Assembly (NCBI RefSeq): GCF_025370935.1
Contig: NC_133472.1
Location: 22,351,875 to 22,415,874, forward strand
Source of the DNA: Choristoneura fumiferana
Lineage: Eukaryota; Arthropoda; Insecta; Lepidoptera; Tortricidae
Direction: 5' to 3'
Length of the DNA: 64,000 nt
Each line of letters opens with the position of its first letter. Position 1 is the stretch's first letter. A program made the translations under genes and the position numbers. Positions 11,609 to 21,900 of the stretch are shown in pieces. Under the pieces are notes generated by a model, which was given only the letters and a program-made list of their open reading frames with translations, did not search any database and was not told the DNA's origin.

Positions 11609-11825
11609 ATTTCTTGTGAATCAGAAAAAATGTACGATATTGTACGCTTAGTTAAAAAAATTGTACTACCTCCCCGTAGCTACGAGAAAACAGCAATCAA
11701 TTTCACTATGAAGCAGTCGACTGTTCAAATATCTTGTGAATCAGAAAAAACGTACTAAAAATGTACGAAATGGTACGCTAATTAAAAAAAGAGTACTACA
11801 TACACGTCCTTACGAGAAAAGTGTA
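11591..11825 (+). repeat. Tandem duplication, unit 120 bp, two copies
   Basis: AAGCAGTCGATTTTTCAAAT at 11591 recurs as AAGCAGTCGACTGTTCAAAT at 11711. CTTGTGAATCAGAAAAAA, GTACGAxATxGTACGCT and TACGAGAAAA follow in both. The pair lies directly upstream (minus sense) of the Helitron protein fragment. Confidence 0.75.
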
Positions 11826-11854
11826 CGTTCAAGTTCTAAAGAGTTTTTAGTTAT

Positions 11855-12002
11855 GGGTGAAGACCAAAAAGTTGCACACCGTTAAAGCTGCGTTAGCACG
11901 TAGTTTTAATTTCCATTAACTTTTTCCATTGTGACACGAAAATTATCCATACAAATGTATGTAACGCAGCTTTAACGCTGTGCAACTTTTTGGTCTTCAC
12001 CC
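11855..12002. mobile_element. MITE, 148 bp, TTAT target duplication
   Basis: GGGTGAAGACCAAAAAGTTG at the left pairs with CAACTTTTTGGTCTTCACCC at the right. The inverted repeat continues through TTAAAGCTGCGTTA. TTAT flanks both ends (11851-11854 and 12003-12006). Confidence 0.85.
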
Positions 12003-12500
12003 TTATTTATACAGGATTCCCATCGGAATTCCGACAGAGTTCAACCACGTTTTTGCTTGTGAAAATTGTGAACCAAAACCTTTTTTAATTCAATTTACGA
12101 GTTGTAATCAAGATGTTTATTAGAAGAAAAGGTTAATTTAATTTTTGTTGTATATTTTACTGATATTATTATGACATTTCAGTCAAAATAGTACAAGTAG
12201 GTTATTTTTCCTAGTGCCGATTGTACGGCATTTAAACCAAATTTTGGCCGAATGCCGAAGTTTAGGTCAAGCTACCGAAGTTCGTGTATAATATAAAAAA
12301 TATAACAATACTTAAAATCTGGTTGAATGTCGCAACCTATTCGCCGTCTCAAAATCGAGCACAGATTGTTCACTCTTATGTATATAAAAGTTATTACACC
12401 TCACCTCAGGAATTCCTAGAATTAATAGCACATTGTGTCTTAAGGGCGGTAAATAAGGAATTACGAACGAGAGTCTATTAAAAGCCCGAAGTCGAAGAAT

Positions 12501-12873
12501 ATTTTTCATCACATTTGCGAGTAAAATTGTATATTTTTAAAAGGAAACCTAATATTTTTACAAAAATTGCCGATACCGCTGGCTGCGCTCTCGGCAGTGC
12601 CAGCTCCGCGCCACCCTCCCCCTCCGCAGCATGTACCTGACGCGCGCGCGCGCAGGTGCTCCAGCTGCTGGCGCCCGCGCAGCAGTATCAGTACGGGCAA
12701 TGACTCATATACCGACCAAGGGCTTCATGACAAGAAAATTAGTACGCGCAATTACTCATTTACCGACCTTGGGTTTCATAACAAGGACAAAAAGGTCGAA
12801 GATTTTATTTGAGAGGTTGCAATCAAGGCAGCCTGCATGGACACTATAATTACGAGCAAGTGTGATGAAAAAT
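12501..12873. mobile_element. MITE-like repeat, full copy (see 1-332)
   Basis: The left end ATTTTTCATCACATTTG is the inverse of the right end CAAGTGTGATGAAAAAT. Between them are the GC-rich block with GCGCGCGCGCGC and two ACTCAT-TACCGACC phrases, as in the copy at 1-332. Frames seen inside it are chance frames of the GC-rich part. Confidence 0.75.
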
Positions 12874-13038
12874 AAATTTACTATGCGCGATAAAGTTGTG
12901 CAAAAGGTTTTTAATTTAAGACATAATATTATGCACACATTATATAAACATTATGTAATTTTTTATTCATACAAAAGAATGTTATAATACAATGTTTTTT
13001 TTTCGTTGAATCTAGTTAAATCCATTAGTACAGTCTAT

Positions 13039-13377
13039 ATATCGGGTGTGGCCTGTAATACGAGCAAAAAATTGAAACATAGATCTTCTTCGTTAAACTA
13101 AACAACATTAGTTCAGCGAGTTTTAAAAATAACGGATTCTTCGAATTTTCCTTTTTTCATGCAAATTAAATACTGTTATCAATGTACGCCATCCTTCAAC
13201 ACAACTGACGTCGCCTGTCACGCTACAAACATCAATCATTTTGCTTTACATTGCTTGTTCGAATAAACTTAAAAATAAAAATAAACTAATTATTTTTAAA
13301 AGTTGCTGAACTAATGTTGTTTAGTTTAAGGAGTATGATGTATGTTTTAATTATTTTCTCTTACCACACCCGATATA
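13039..13377. mobile_element. MITE with ATATCGGGTGTGG ends
   Basis: ATATCGGGTGTGG at 13039 is the inverse of CCACACCCGATAT at the right. A second inverted pair lies further in: AAACTAAACAACATTAGTTC against GAACTAATGTTGTTTAGTTT. The centre is unpaired and non-coding. Confidence 0.75.
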
Positions 13378-13378
13378 A

Positions 13379-13494
13379 GTACGGTCACGTGAGTTAATTT
13401 GAGACCCATTTCGTCAAAAAATCCTTTGAATTGTCATACAAAATGGCAGATATTCGATTTTAGGTGGGTCACAAATGAAAGATTGTGACCGTAC
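13379..13494. mobile_element. Small MITE next to the previous one
   Basis: GTACGGTCAC at the left pairs with GTGACCGTAC at the right. A looser inner pair is TTTGAGACCCA against TGGGTCACAAA. It starts one base after the element at 13039-13377. Confidence 0.65.
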
Positions 13495-14449
13495 CTACCA
13501 CGTCAATATTACTGTTCAAGTTTGTAAAGTTTTGTCCAAGTTTACTACTGAAACAAAATAAAAACACGGTGTATAAACCTTTCTTTTGAAACACTCTGCC
13601 TATTGATTAAAACCGTACTAAATCTGTTGTGTAGGTACTCGTAGTTGAAATGATCTAAGCGTAACCACATGGGTACATTATATTCGTACACAAAGACAAG
13701 TCGGGGAGCGTTTTTGTTTTTTAGTACGAAAAGATTTGTAAAGATTAATATCTGAAAAAACATACAATTACCTCTTGGCGTATATTAAACAAAGTGTAAA
13801 AGTAGTAAGCCATCATCATTCATAGTTTGTAAATTAATAACTTAATTAATAACAAATGAAATTATGTAGAACGGTAGCAGAAATAATATGTATATTAAAG
13901 GTAAAACAGTAAAAATCCAAGCATACGACGTGTGTACGTCAGTTCGCATAACAAGAATAACAAACAGCTGGTTGCTGTGTCAACCATTCATTATACGAAC
14001 TATGTAATATGATTACATTTCAGAGCCAGTATTAATACAGACGCTATATAGCCTCTAATAATAACTCTTATTATTATTTCAGTTAAAATTAATATTTTTC
14101 TCACTATTGCCAATTCCGTAGTAGTAAATTGTGAGTCGCTCACATGGATCTAGTTAATATTTTATTTGGTATGCGATGCTGGATTTTGTGGGTGACTTAA
14201 GGGTACTTAAGGTGAAGGTTCGATTATTTATCGAATGTTGTGTGTACCTGTGGGCATTTTCGTGTTATTAATTCAATTGCAAGGCAAGAATATGCTATCT
14301 GTAAAGTTGCGTTTCCACCAATAATGTACGAGGATGTGTTGTGAGAAATGTGTTTTTCATTAACCAATAGAAACGCTTCATTTTCCTCGCCTCGCACAGC
14401 ACATTTATGGCACTGAATTAAGTTTATTTTATGTATTTACCAGCATTTA
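13495..14449. other. AT-rich DNA, no gene seen
   Basis: No supported coding frame. Around 14310-14370 the text TTTCCACCAATAATGTACGAGG is the inverse of a phrase at 37985-38025 (CATTATTGGTGGAAACG context), so a small shared repeat is present. Confidence 0.4.
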
Positions 14450-14795
14450 CCCGCGGCTTCGCACGCGTAAATCATTAGATACCGCAGTTGAATTGAAATT
14501 CTAGGATTTTATTAAAATCTCGTGGGAATTCCCTAAAATTACATTGTGGTTTTCATTGACGTTATTTTATGACAACCATGCCAAATTTCATGACTCTAAG
14601 CCCAGCGGTTATTATTTCGAGATGTTATCCCTATCCTGTGGGAATATAGGGATAAAAAGTAGCCTATGTGTTATTTCAGATGTCCAGCTATCTACACAAC
14701 AAAATTTCATGACTCTAAGCCCATCGGTTGTTATTTCAACTCCATTGATCCCATGTGTGAAAAAAAGTTATTCGGGGTCAAAGTTCAAAATTTGA
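14450..14795 (+). repeat. Dispersed repeat, CCGCGGCTTCGCACGCG type
   Basis: ACCCGCGGCTTCGCACGCG, TAAATCATTAGATACCGC, CCAAATTTCATGACTCTAAG and GGGATAAAAAGTAGCC are phrases of a very common moth repeat (from memory). Further copies here are 23525-23785 (+), 44935-45030 (-) and 47505-47818 (-). The part from the AAATTTCATGACTCTAAGCCC phrase is duplicated within this copy. Confidence 0.6.
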
Positions 14796-14968
14796 GGTTA
14801 TTTGTTTTTTTTCCAAAATAAAAGAATTACATCTTAAAATTATCTACAAAAATGGTCTTAGTACTTTTTTTCTAAGTATGTATCACCATTCTAAAAGTTG
14901 AAGGAGTCACGTTCTACATGATAGCACATTTATGCCACGTATACCTGACATGATCTACCTTACTCCGT

Positions 14969-15830
14969 ATATTTCTCCTGGAACAGCTAATGGAGAAGAA
15001 ATGGGAGTACGCACAAAGTATTCACTGTTTGTTTGTCGATTTCACTAAGGCCTACGACAGTGTGGGTAGGGGGATACTCTTCTTGGTGCTGAAGTCTTTT
15101 GGAGTACCTGATAAGTTGATTGCGATGATAAAAGTAGCAACACAGACTAGTAGGTTAAAGGTCAGAGTGGGAAAGGCACTAACAGAGGAGTTCGAGGTGG
15201 TCACGGGTCTTAAACAGGGAGACGCACTTTCACCCATGCTGTTTAACTTGATACTCGAATATGTTATCCGAAAAGTTCTAATGCATGACGGGGGAGTGGA
15301 GTTGAATGGCAAACACAAAATTATAGGCTACGCCGATGACCTGGCTCTACTGGGAAAGTGCGAAGAGGATATTCGAGTAATGGCTGAAACGCTGGAGGCT
15401 GAGGGGCGGAGGGTGGGTCTTAGAATCAGCTTGGAGAAAACGGAGTATTTGCTGATGAGAAGATGGCAAAATACCCACAACTGCGGCGGTCTGTTGGTTG
15501 GAGATAACACCTACAAGAGCATACCAAAATTCAAGTACCTTGGCTGCACAATAACAGACACAAACCAGAGGCAAGATGAAATTGACGTTCGTATCCAAAA
15601 CGCCCTAAGATGCTCAGCGGCCCTTCACATAATTTTGGCGTCCAAGCTTATTAGTAGAAGCACCAAGATGCGAGTCTACAAGACAGTGATAAGGCCAATC
15701 TTAATGTATGGGTGCTAAGCTTGGACGCTAACACTGAAGGAAGAGAATAAGCTGTTAGTGGCGGAGAGGAAGATCTACAGGAAGATTCTGGAAACTGCAG
15801 CCCAGCAGTCCGCTCTCCGTCTATAAAGTC
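14969..15830 (+). pseudogene. RTE-like LINE reverse transcriptase fragment
   Basis: The frame holds the palm of a reverse transcriptase: FVDFTKAYDSVGRG, VVTGLKQGDALSPMLFNLI and IIGYADDLALLG (catalytic YADD), then FKYLGCTITDTNQ and RPILMYGC. An in-frame TAA at 15716-15718 interrupts it. The same frame then goes on with WTLTLKEENKLL and ERKIYRKILET to about 15797. Homology starts before the ATG at 14990, near 14969. The endonuclease, the fingers and the 3' end are missing. The pattern after YADD fits RTE-clade elements. It is a dead 5'- and 3'-truncated copy. Confidence 0.75.
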
Positions 15831-15957
15831 ACAAGAATTGAATGGCAGGGAACTTTTTGTGAAAGTTTTGCTAAATATCGAATAAAATGAATTAACGTGA
15901 AGATCCTCAACTCCCGATACATTTTATCAGCAGAGATCTTAAATTAGCGATAAAAAC

Positions 15958-16480
15958 TGTGGATGACGTATTAAAACGGTACTTCGAGACCTTGTCTACG
16001 GCTCAGAAGCCAAGAACCAAAGAACGTAGCGGTCTTCGTGACCCCGCACTGGAAAAGAAAATTCTAAGGACCATACGTAAAAATCGCAGTATGTCCGAGC
16101 GAGATATCGCAAAAAAAAAACATCAACTAATCAATCCATGGTTCGACGTGTAAAGAAGCGTGCTTTTAGAAGTCTAAAAAAAAGTGTAAGGTCCCAAAAA
16201 CTTCGGAAAAACAACGAGCAACAATTAAAACTAGGACTCGAAAGCTCTATGACTTTTTGGACACTGTAAACTTTTACATGATTCTCGATGATGAAACCTA
16301 TGTGAAAGCAGATTTTTGCGCACTTCCCGGTGACCAGTTCTATAGCAGATGGAGAAAGTCTTCTCGATTCTGAAATCACAATTGGTGTGGAAAAATTTGG
16401 TTGTAAATATTTAGTTTGGCAAGCCATCTGCCCCTGCGGCGATTGACGATAATTATTCCATTCAATCATCGATGAAGAGG
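15958..16480 (+). pseudogene. mariner/Tc1-type transposase fragment
   Basis: The first 64 codons read like the helix-turn-helix region of a mariner-like transposase (LRTIRKNRSMSERDIAKK). The frame then shifts to RRVKKRAFRSLKK and again to ILDDETYVKADF, the first catalytic Asp region of DDE mariners. Near 16400 KYLVWQAICPCG follows, also typical of that family. At least three shifts or stops break the gene, and the second half of the catalytic domain is absent. No terminal repeats were located. Confidence 0.65.
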
Positions 16481-16771
16481 TAGTAGTACTTAATAGGGTA
16501 AATTGCCCTTAATCCATCCAGTTTTACTACTGCGAGTAGTTCGATAATCGAATCGTTTGGACACTTTTTTTCCAAATTCTTAGACTGGTGGATCGAACAT
16601 CTTGGCAAACCAGATTTTATTCCAAATAGAATAAGGTACTATGAATATTATGGTACAATCGAGGCGGAAAAAGAATAAATACTTAAGTATTTTATGGATC
16701 CATAAGTACATTTTTCTTTTTTTATTACTTATCAATCCTCTTTGAAGCAGCATTTAAAGCGATTATAAATT

Positions 16772-16973
16772 ACTAGCTGTTGTCCATGACTCTGTCGGCG
16801 TAGAATTCCTTTATCACTATCCCGCTGGAACAATGCAATTTTCCGGGATAAAAACTGCCCTATGTCCTTCCTCAAGACTCGAACTATCTGTATATCGAAT
16901 TTCATCTAGATCGGTTTAGCGGTTAAGGCGTGAAAAGGTAACACACACTTACAAACTTTCATAGTTATAATAT
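16772..16973 (+). repeat. Dispersed repeat tail, AACTTTCATAGTTATAATATT type
   Basis: TTTCCGGGATAAAAACTGCC, CGAATTTCATCTAGATCGG and ACACACTTACAAACTTTCAT are phrases of another common moth repeat. An opposite-strand copy lies at 43072-43263. The MITE at 16977-17117 is inserted in or right after its 3' end. Confidence 0.55.
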
Positions 16974-16976
16974 TAA

Positions 16977-17117
16977 GGGGCTGTTTCACCATCCATTAAT
17001 TAGTGTTAACTGACGGTTAAATGTGATGCCGTCTCCGTCTATTTGAACAAAACAAATAGAGACGGCATCGCATTTAACCGTCAGTTAACACTAATCAATG
17101 GATGGTGAAACAAGCCC
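16977..17117. mobile_element. Palindromic MITE, TAA target duplication
   Basis: GGGGCTGTTTCACCATCCAT at the left pairs with ATGGATGGTGAAACAAGCCC at the right. Pairing continues through TTAACTGACGGTTAAATG and GACGGCATC almost to the centre. TAA lies at 16974-16976 and 17118-17120, a three-base duplication as in PIF/Harbinger-type elements. Confidence 0.85.
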
Positions 17118-17163
17118 TAAGTAGGATAGCTACTTTGTCACTTATTATATATATATTATTTAA

Positions 17164-17366
17164 CCCTTAATAAGGTAGAGGCGATTTAGCGACCACTTGC
17201 ATTGAGTTGGAAACTGAACCTTAACCTTGTCTTATGTCACAATTTCCATTGTAATTATTGAAAATACGACTAGCTTTAAAAATATTCTTTGTAAGGTATG
17301 TTTTCGATAGCTGCTTTTGATTCTGTGGTATATACGAGGCTCCCATAAATGGGGCCTTATTAAGGG
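17164..17366. mobile_element. piggyBac-type MITE in TTAA
   Basis: CCCTTAATAAGG at the left is the inverse of CCTTATTAAGGG at the right, and both ends abut TTAA (17160-17163 and 17367-17370). CCCT...AGGG ends with TTAA duplication are the signature of piggyBac. The 203 bp have no coding capacity. Confidence 0.8.
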
Positions 17367-17499
17367 TTAAAAGGAACAATGTTGTTATGCAAAAAAACAT
17401 GTTTCAAAATTTTTGACGATGTTATTGTTCCCTCATGATCATTCATTTCTACTGGGAGATTACTTTTGCGACTCGGAGGTAGCTAATGTGTTGATGTGC

Positions 17500-18360
17500 T
17501 AAGAAGGTGAGAAATGGGTATCCAATCACTTGGCAACAAATGTTTCAACAAAAAAATATTTAACAAACAATGTTTCACAAATTAATCGTTTTAAAAAACC
17601 ATTTCACAAATTGATCATTTCACAAACTCTTTATTTGACATACCATCATATTATAACAAATCATTACTTGGCATAAACTATTCCTTTATTATTTTCGTCA
17701 TTTGGCAAAACCACGTTTGTCAAATCAACGTTTGGCAAAAAACGTTTTACACAATGCATCATTTGGCAAACACTTTATTAAGAATAATTAAAGGTGCCTG
17801 TAGCTCAGGTTAAGTTGGTTAACTAATACTCGGCGTAGGTTAGGGTGGGTTAGAACAAATACCTTAAGAATGACTAACTTCAGCCAGAGCAGTTGGTAAG
17901 GTAGGATTAGAACTGTGACCCTAAGGAAAAACTAACTGCTGCCAGTACAGGTTTAGGTTAGGTTAGAACTGCGACCCATAGAAAAACTAACCACTGTAAG
18001 TGTAGTTGGTTGGTTTAGGCTAGAATTGCGATCGTAAGAAATGCGAAACGAGAACAAGCCACGAGAACCAAATCCTAGCAATTTAGACATGTTATCTAAA
18101 TAGTTTGTCAAATAATATTTTATAAGTTGATGTTTTGTAAAATAACTAGTTTGAAAAATGAGTTGTTTTGGTAATGGATAGTTTTGAAATGATGATTTAT
18201 CATATCATCCTAGTATATGATGGGTTTGTAAAGTGAGAAGTTTCTTAAAAGTTTATATTTATCAAATGATCATTTCTAATATGAAGTAGTTGTGAAATGA
18301 ATAGTTTGTGAAACATTGTTTTTGTGAAATTATCATTTGTTAAAGGTTGTTTGCTTAATG
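17500..18360. mobile_element. Fold-back element with arms of short phrase repeats
   Basis: The left arm (about 17500-17780) is a run of degenerate phrases of about 20 bases of the form CATTTGGCAAA / GTTTCACAAA. The right arm (about 18100-18345) holds their inverse (TTTGTGAAAT, TTTGTCAAAT). The centre (17800-18050) has three to four copies of a unit of about 75 bp with AGGTTAGGTTAGAACTGCGA and AAAAACTAAC. Exact ends are unclear. Confidence 0.6.
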
Positions 18361-18778
18361 ATAGTTTACTGAGAAATGCGCTGCAGGCACAATCTTTATA
18401 TAAAATTTTGTTTGTTTACCTTCTATTTTTACTATTTTCGAACGTATTTGTTTATTTTTTTATTGATATTATCGCAAATAAAAGGCCACACGTTTATTTC
18501 AATTCGTTTTTAATGCGGTAAGTGACATTGTGTTGCGTTGATCTTCGGTGCGGGTCATAAGAATAGCGCAACCCGAGGCGGTACACACTAGACTCGGTTT
18601 TTCCTATAAGATTTCGACTCAGGTCCCTGGGAGCTTGTGACACAACATACTGTAAATAAAAGATACGTTAAAACAATTTCGAGTATAACTAGAATAAAAA
18701 TATCTTAGTTTATGGTCTAGAAAAACGGAACCGAACGCGCAAAATTTTCACGGCAAGCAAATGAAGTTGCAGTTAAAG
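18361..18778. other. Region downstream of the SLC6 stop, nothing recognised
   Basis: This is the likely 3' side of the minus-strand transporter gene. I see no canonical AATAAA on the minus strand close to the stop, and no repeat boundary. Confidence 0.35.
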
Positions 18779-18958
18779 TCATAAGGTTCGTAATATTCTA
18801 CAGAAAGGCATAATTAATCCAGCTGTAACATAAAAAAGTACATTAAAAACGTGATAGTAATCATTTACCTTGTCAGACTTAAACTTTTTCCTTAACAATC
18901 TCAAACTTAAATCCGAAGGTCCCCAATATTTGTCGGGTCGCCATATAAGTGTCCAATG
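18779..18958 (-). CDS. SLC6 last exon (cytosolic tail)
   Basis: The acceptor is CATCTTTAAG before CATTGG, in phase. HWTLIWRPDKYWGPSDLS matches the 'P...WGP' motif of SLC6 C-terminal tails. The frame runs to TGA at 18779-18781. A donor-like GTAAAT at 18863-18868 and an acceptor at 18823 would allow an alternative very short end, but that intron would be only 46 bases. Confidence 0.6.
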   Translation of the reverse strand, partial: HWTLIWRPDKYWGPSDLSLRLLRKKFKSDKVNDYYHVFNVLFYVTAGLIMPFCRILRTL

Positions 18959-21900
18959 CTTAAAGATGTAAATAGTTTTCATAAATTACTGACAATATTC
19001 CTAACCGAAAACTTAATTACGTCACTAGTAAAGCTTTGGTTTCCTAGGATCAGCGGTGCCGTTATTGTAGCGGCTATAATAAAGCGGTGAATGATGTTAC
19101 TAGGACGTTGTCTATGTAAACAAGAGTGGTGTCAATTACCCCTTGTAACAATAAAAAACTTTTTAATAAAAAATTAAACCGCCGAAAAAACTGAAAAGCA
19201 AGATAATACTTTTTTAACTAAAGCGATAAGACCGCCTATTGCCTACCTTGTAATTTTTTCTCTGTGCATCTGTTTTCTGTATCGCTTAACTATCTCTGGC
19301 GTACAATAAAAAGTCTTTGTATTGTATTGTATTGTGAACCTTAATTTACGTAACAGGTTAAAGTCGGTGCCTCAGCACGAGGCAGGAGGAATGATAGAAG
19401 CCCATCAGGTAGACGACTCCACTCCACCACTCCACCGTCCACTCTTGCTGGCTCGTGCTGAGGCACCGACTTCAAACTAGTACCTAGATTAATAGTTAAA
19501 TAAAAAAAGGTTTACTATTTTTTGCTTTTCAGTTTTTTCGACGGATTAATTTTTTTCAGGGATAGATGTAAATCTTTTGTATGAGATTTGGAGTTGAAAC
19601 CGGGCGTGGGAGACATATCGTTCACCCTTTTCCTGATCAAATAGTAGATTGATAACCAAGGGTGGAAAGTGACCCATTTCACCTGAGACATTTCGAGGGG
19701 AAATGGGTAATTTCACCCGAATTAGACACTACTTTTAATTTCGACTGTGAGGAAAGTAAAATAGTAGGTACAAAAAAATGAGAATATCATTAAATTGAAT
19801 TTCAGTATTCAGTAAATTGAACCAACCTCCAACGGTACCTTTTCGACCTGACCACTTGCCTCGGCCGAGTAGAAAAAAAATCGAGTTGGTCACGACCAAG
19901 GAGTTTATATACCTACAAAACTGGAAGTTGAACGCCGAACGAAGAAGTTTGACCTTTATTACTTATTTATATATTCCACATCTTTCTTTCACATTTCACG
20001 AATGACATCCATCTCTTTCTTAACCTAACTAAAGAAAGAGATGGAATATATTCGTGACGTAATAAAGATCAAATTTCTTGTTTTAAACGGATGTTCGGTG
20101 TTCAACCTCCAGTGTTGTCTATAAGCTCCTTGGTCACGACGTGCATCTAGATGGCCATGCCTAAACGTGAAAAAAGTGTCATTGACGTAACTCAATTATC
20201 TTCGACTCCGTGGCTAATCGAAAAATTAAAAAAGAAAACACTTTCCACCCTAGAGATGAAAACGCAATTTTCCCCGGCCATCCCATGAAAATTAAACTTT
20301 CCGAACAGGAGAGATGAAAAATATTATTATACATAATTGAATAAGTATTCTGCCAGTTCATCGCACAGACAGGCGATGGGAATACCGTATCCCACTTTTT
20401 CTGGGTTAGCAGTAACATATCCGACTTTTGTACCTAAATATATTTTACAATGCACGTGCTCGGAAAGTGCCTCTTGACGTGGGTCAAGATATCCATAGAA
20501 AATTATTGATTCCTGCACGCATCCACAAGTGTGCAGTAAAGTTGTGTGGATTTTACTTACCGCACTTGTGCGGTCAAGTAACTTTTAAAACTGCCAAATT
20601 ATGTCCAAACTATTGTTAAAAAAATAAGTCTAAAGAGTCGTTATAGTTAGGCTTTGAACAAATAAGAAAACGTTTGATGCAACCAACTGAATATTTACTG
20701 ATAAGATAATACAGATTAATCGCGACAGAAAAGAGAACGTTAATTTTTTTTTTCATGTAAACTCGTATTTTAATTCCGTCTAAAGTTATGAAAAAAAAGG
20801 AAATAAATTCTTGAGTCCAATTCGGACCGTGCGACGTCAAGCGCGCGCACTCGAAAGTTAACCAATGAGCTTCCAGTGCGCGCGCACGACGTAGCACGAA
20901 CCAATCATGGTTACCCGTTCGCGCCTGTCATGAAACCCCGCCAAAGTAATGTCCATAAGTTTAGTCCGGTGAATTAATTTTTGATGAGTAAATTAAAATG
21001 AAGAGTTTAAATGATGAATTTATATCTGACTTTACGCCGCCTTACGTCCTTCACGAAGCACATATTGTCAGTGACAAACTCAATGCTGAACAAAATACGT
21101 GAACTATAATATACATAACTAAGTTAATAAACATCTTAAATTGATAGAATAATCTACTTCTACACACATGGATATTATAACATCTACCGGTATGTCTTAT
21201 TCTTATTTATTTGCTTTTATCTATTAGAATTAGTGAACCAATTTTGATTAATTTACAGTTCCAAAGCTAAAAATCTCAGATTTACGGTATAACTTTTTGT
21301 TAACAGCTGGTAGATTAGATACATAATACATATACTTGATGATAATTAACTATTACACGGATTTATTCACGGGTTGCACTGATATTTAGCATTATAGGAG
21401 CGTGCAGGAGATAAGGACTAGCCAATATAAGTGTGGAAAATGTTAAGCAAAAAGGGCTAATAATTAATCACGAATCACAATCATAAAAAATCACGATACT
21501 AAAACAAAGTCTCCTTTACCTATCATTAGTAGCTGTAGCTGTTCTAATCTTCTGAGTCAATGATTGTTATGAAAGTTGTTTTAATAAAGTGTATACGTTA
21601 ACGATTTTGGTTTGGCGTGCATATCGGTATGTATATCTACTGCCTGCTACTGTAGTAAAAGGAGTATGGCAAATAAATGATGTAGCCACTGCCTCGATTT
21701 TTTTCCTCGCTTAATGCATTGTAAAACGTTGTATGATATACGTGTCGAAAGTAGGAAATTCCCAACTCGTGCCGGCTCAAAACACTCGCTTCGCTCGTGT
21801 TTCAAGTTCACCGCCACTCGTTGGGAATTGCCTACTTTCCGCACCTGTATCATAAATAACTATTATACAAGACGTTCAATACAGTTGCAAATCTATGAAT

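Larger units (their letters stand above)
19172..19549. mobile_element. Inverted-repeat element holding other repeats
   Basis: TTAAACCGCCGAAAAAACTG followed by AAAAGCAA at 19172 is the inverse of TTGCTTTTCAGTTTTTTCG then ACGGATTAA at 19520-19549. Between them lie a repeat tail (19210-19346) and a MITE (19361-19472). Confidence 0.55.

Noticed and set aside
11241..11651. Plus-strand 136-codon gene
   Set aside because: It is the antisense of the 19-residue repeat region of the Helitron protein; the period creates the open frame.
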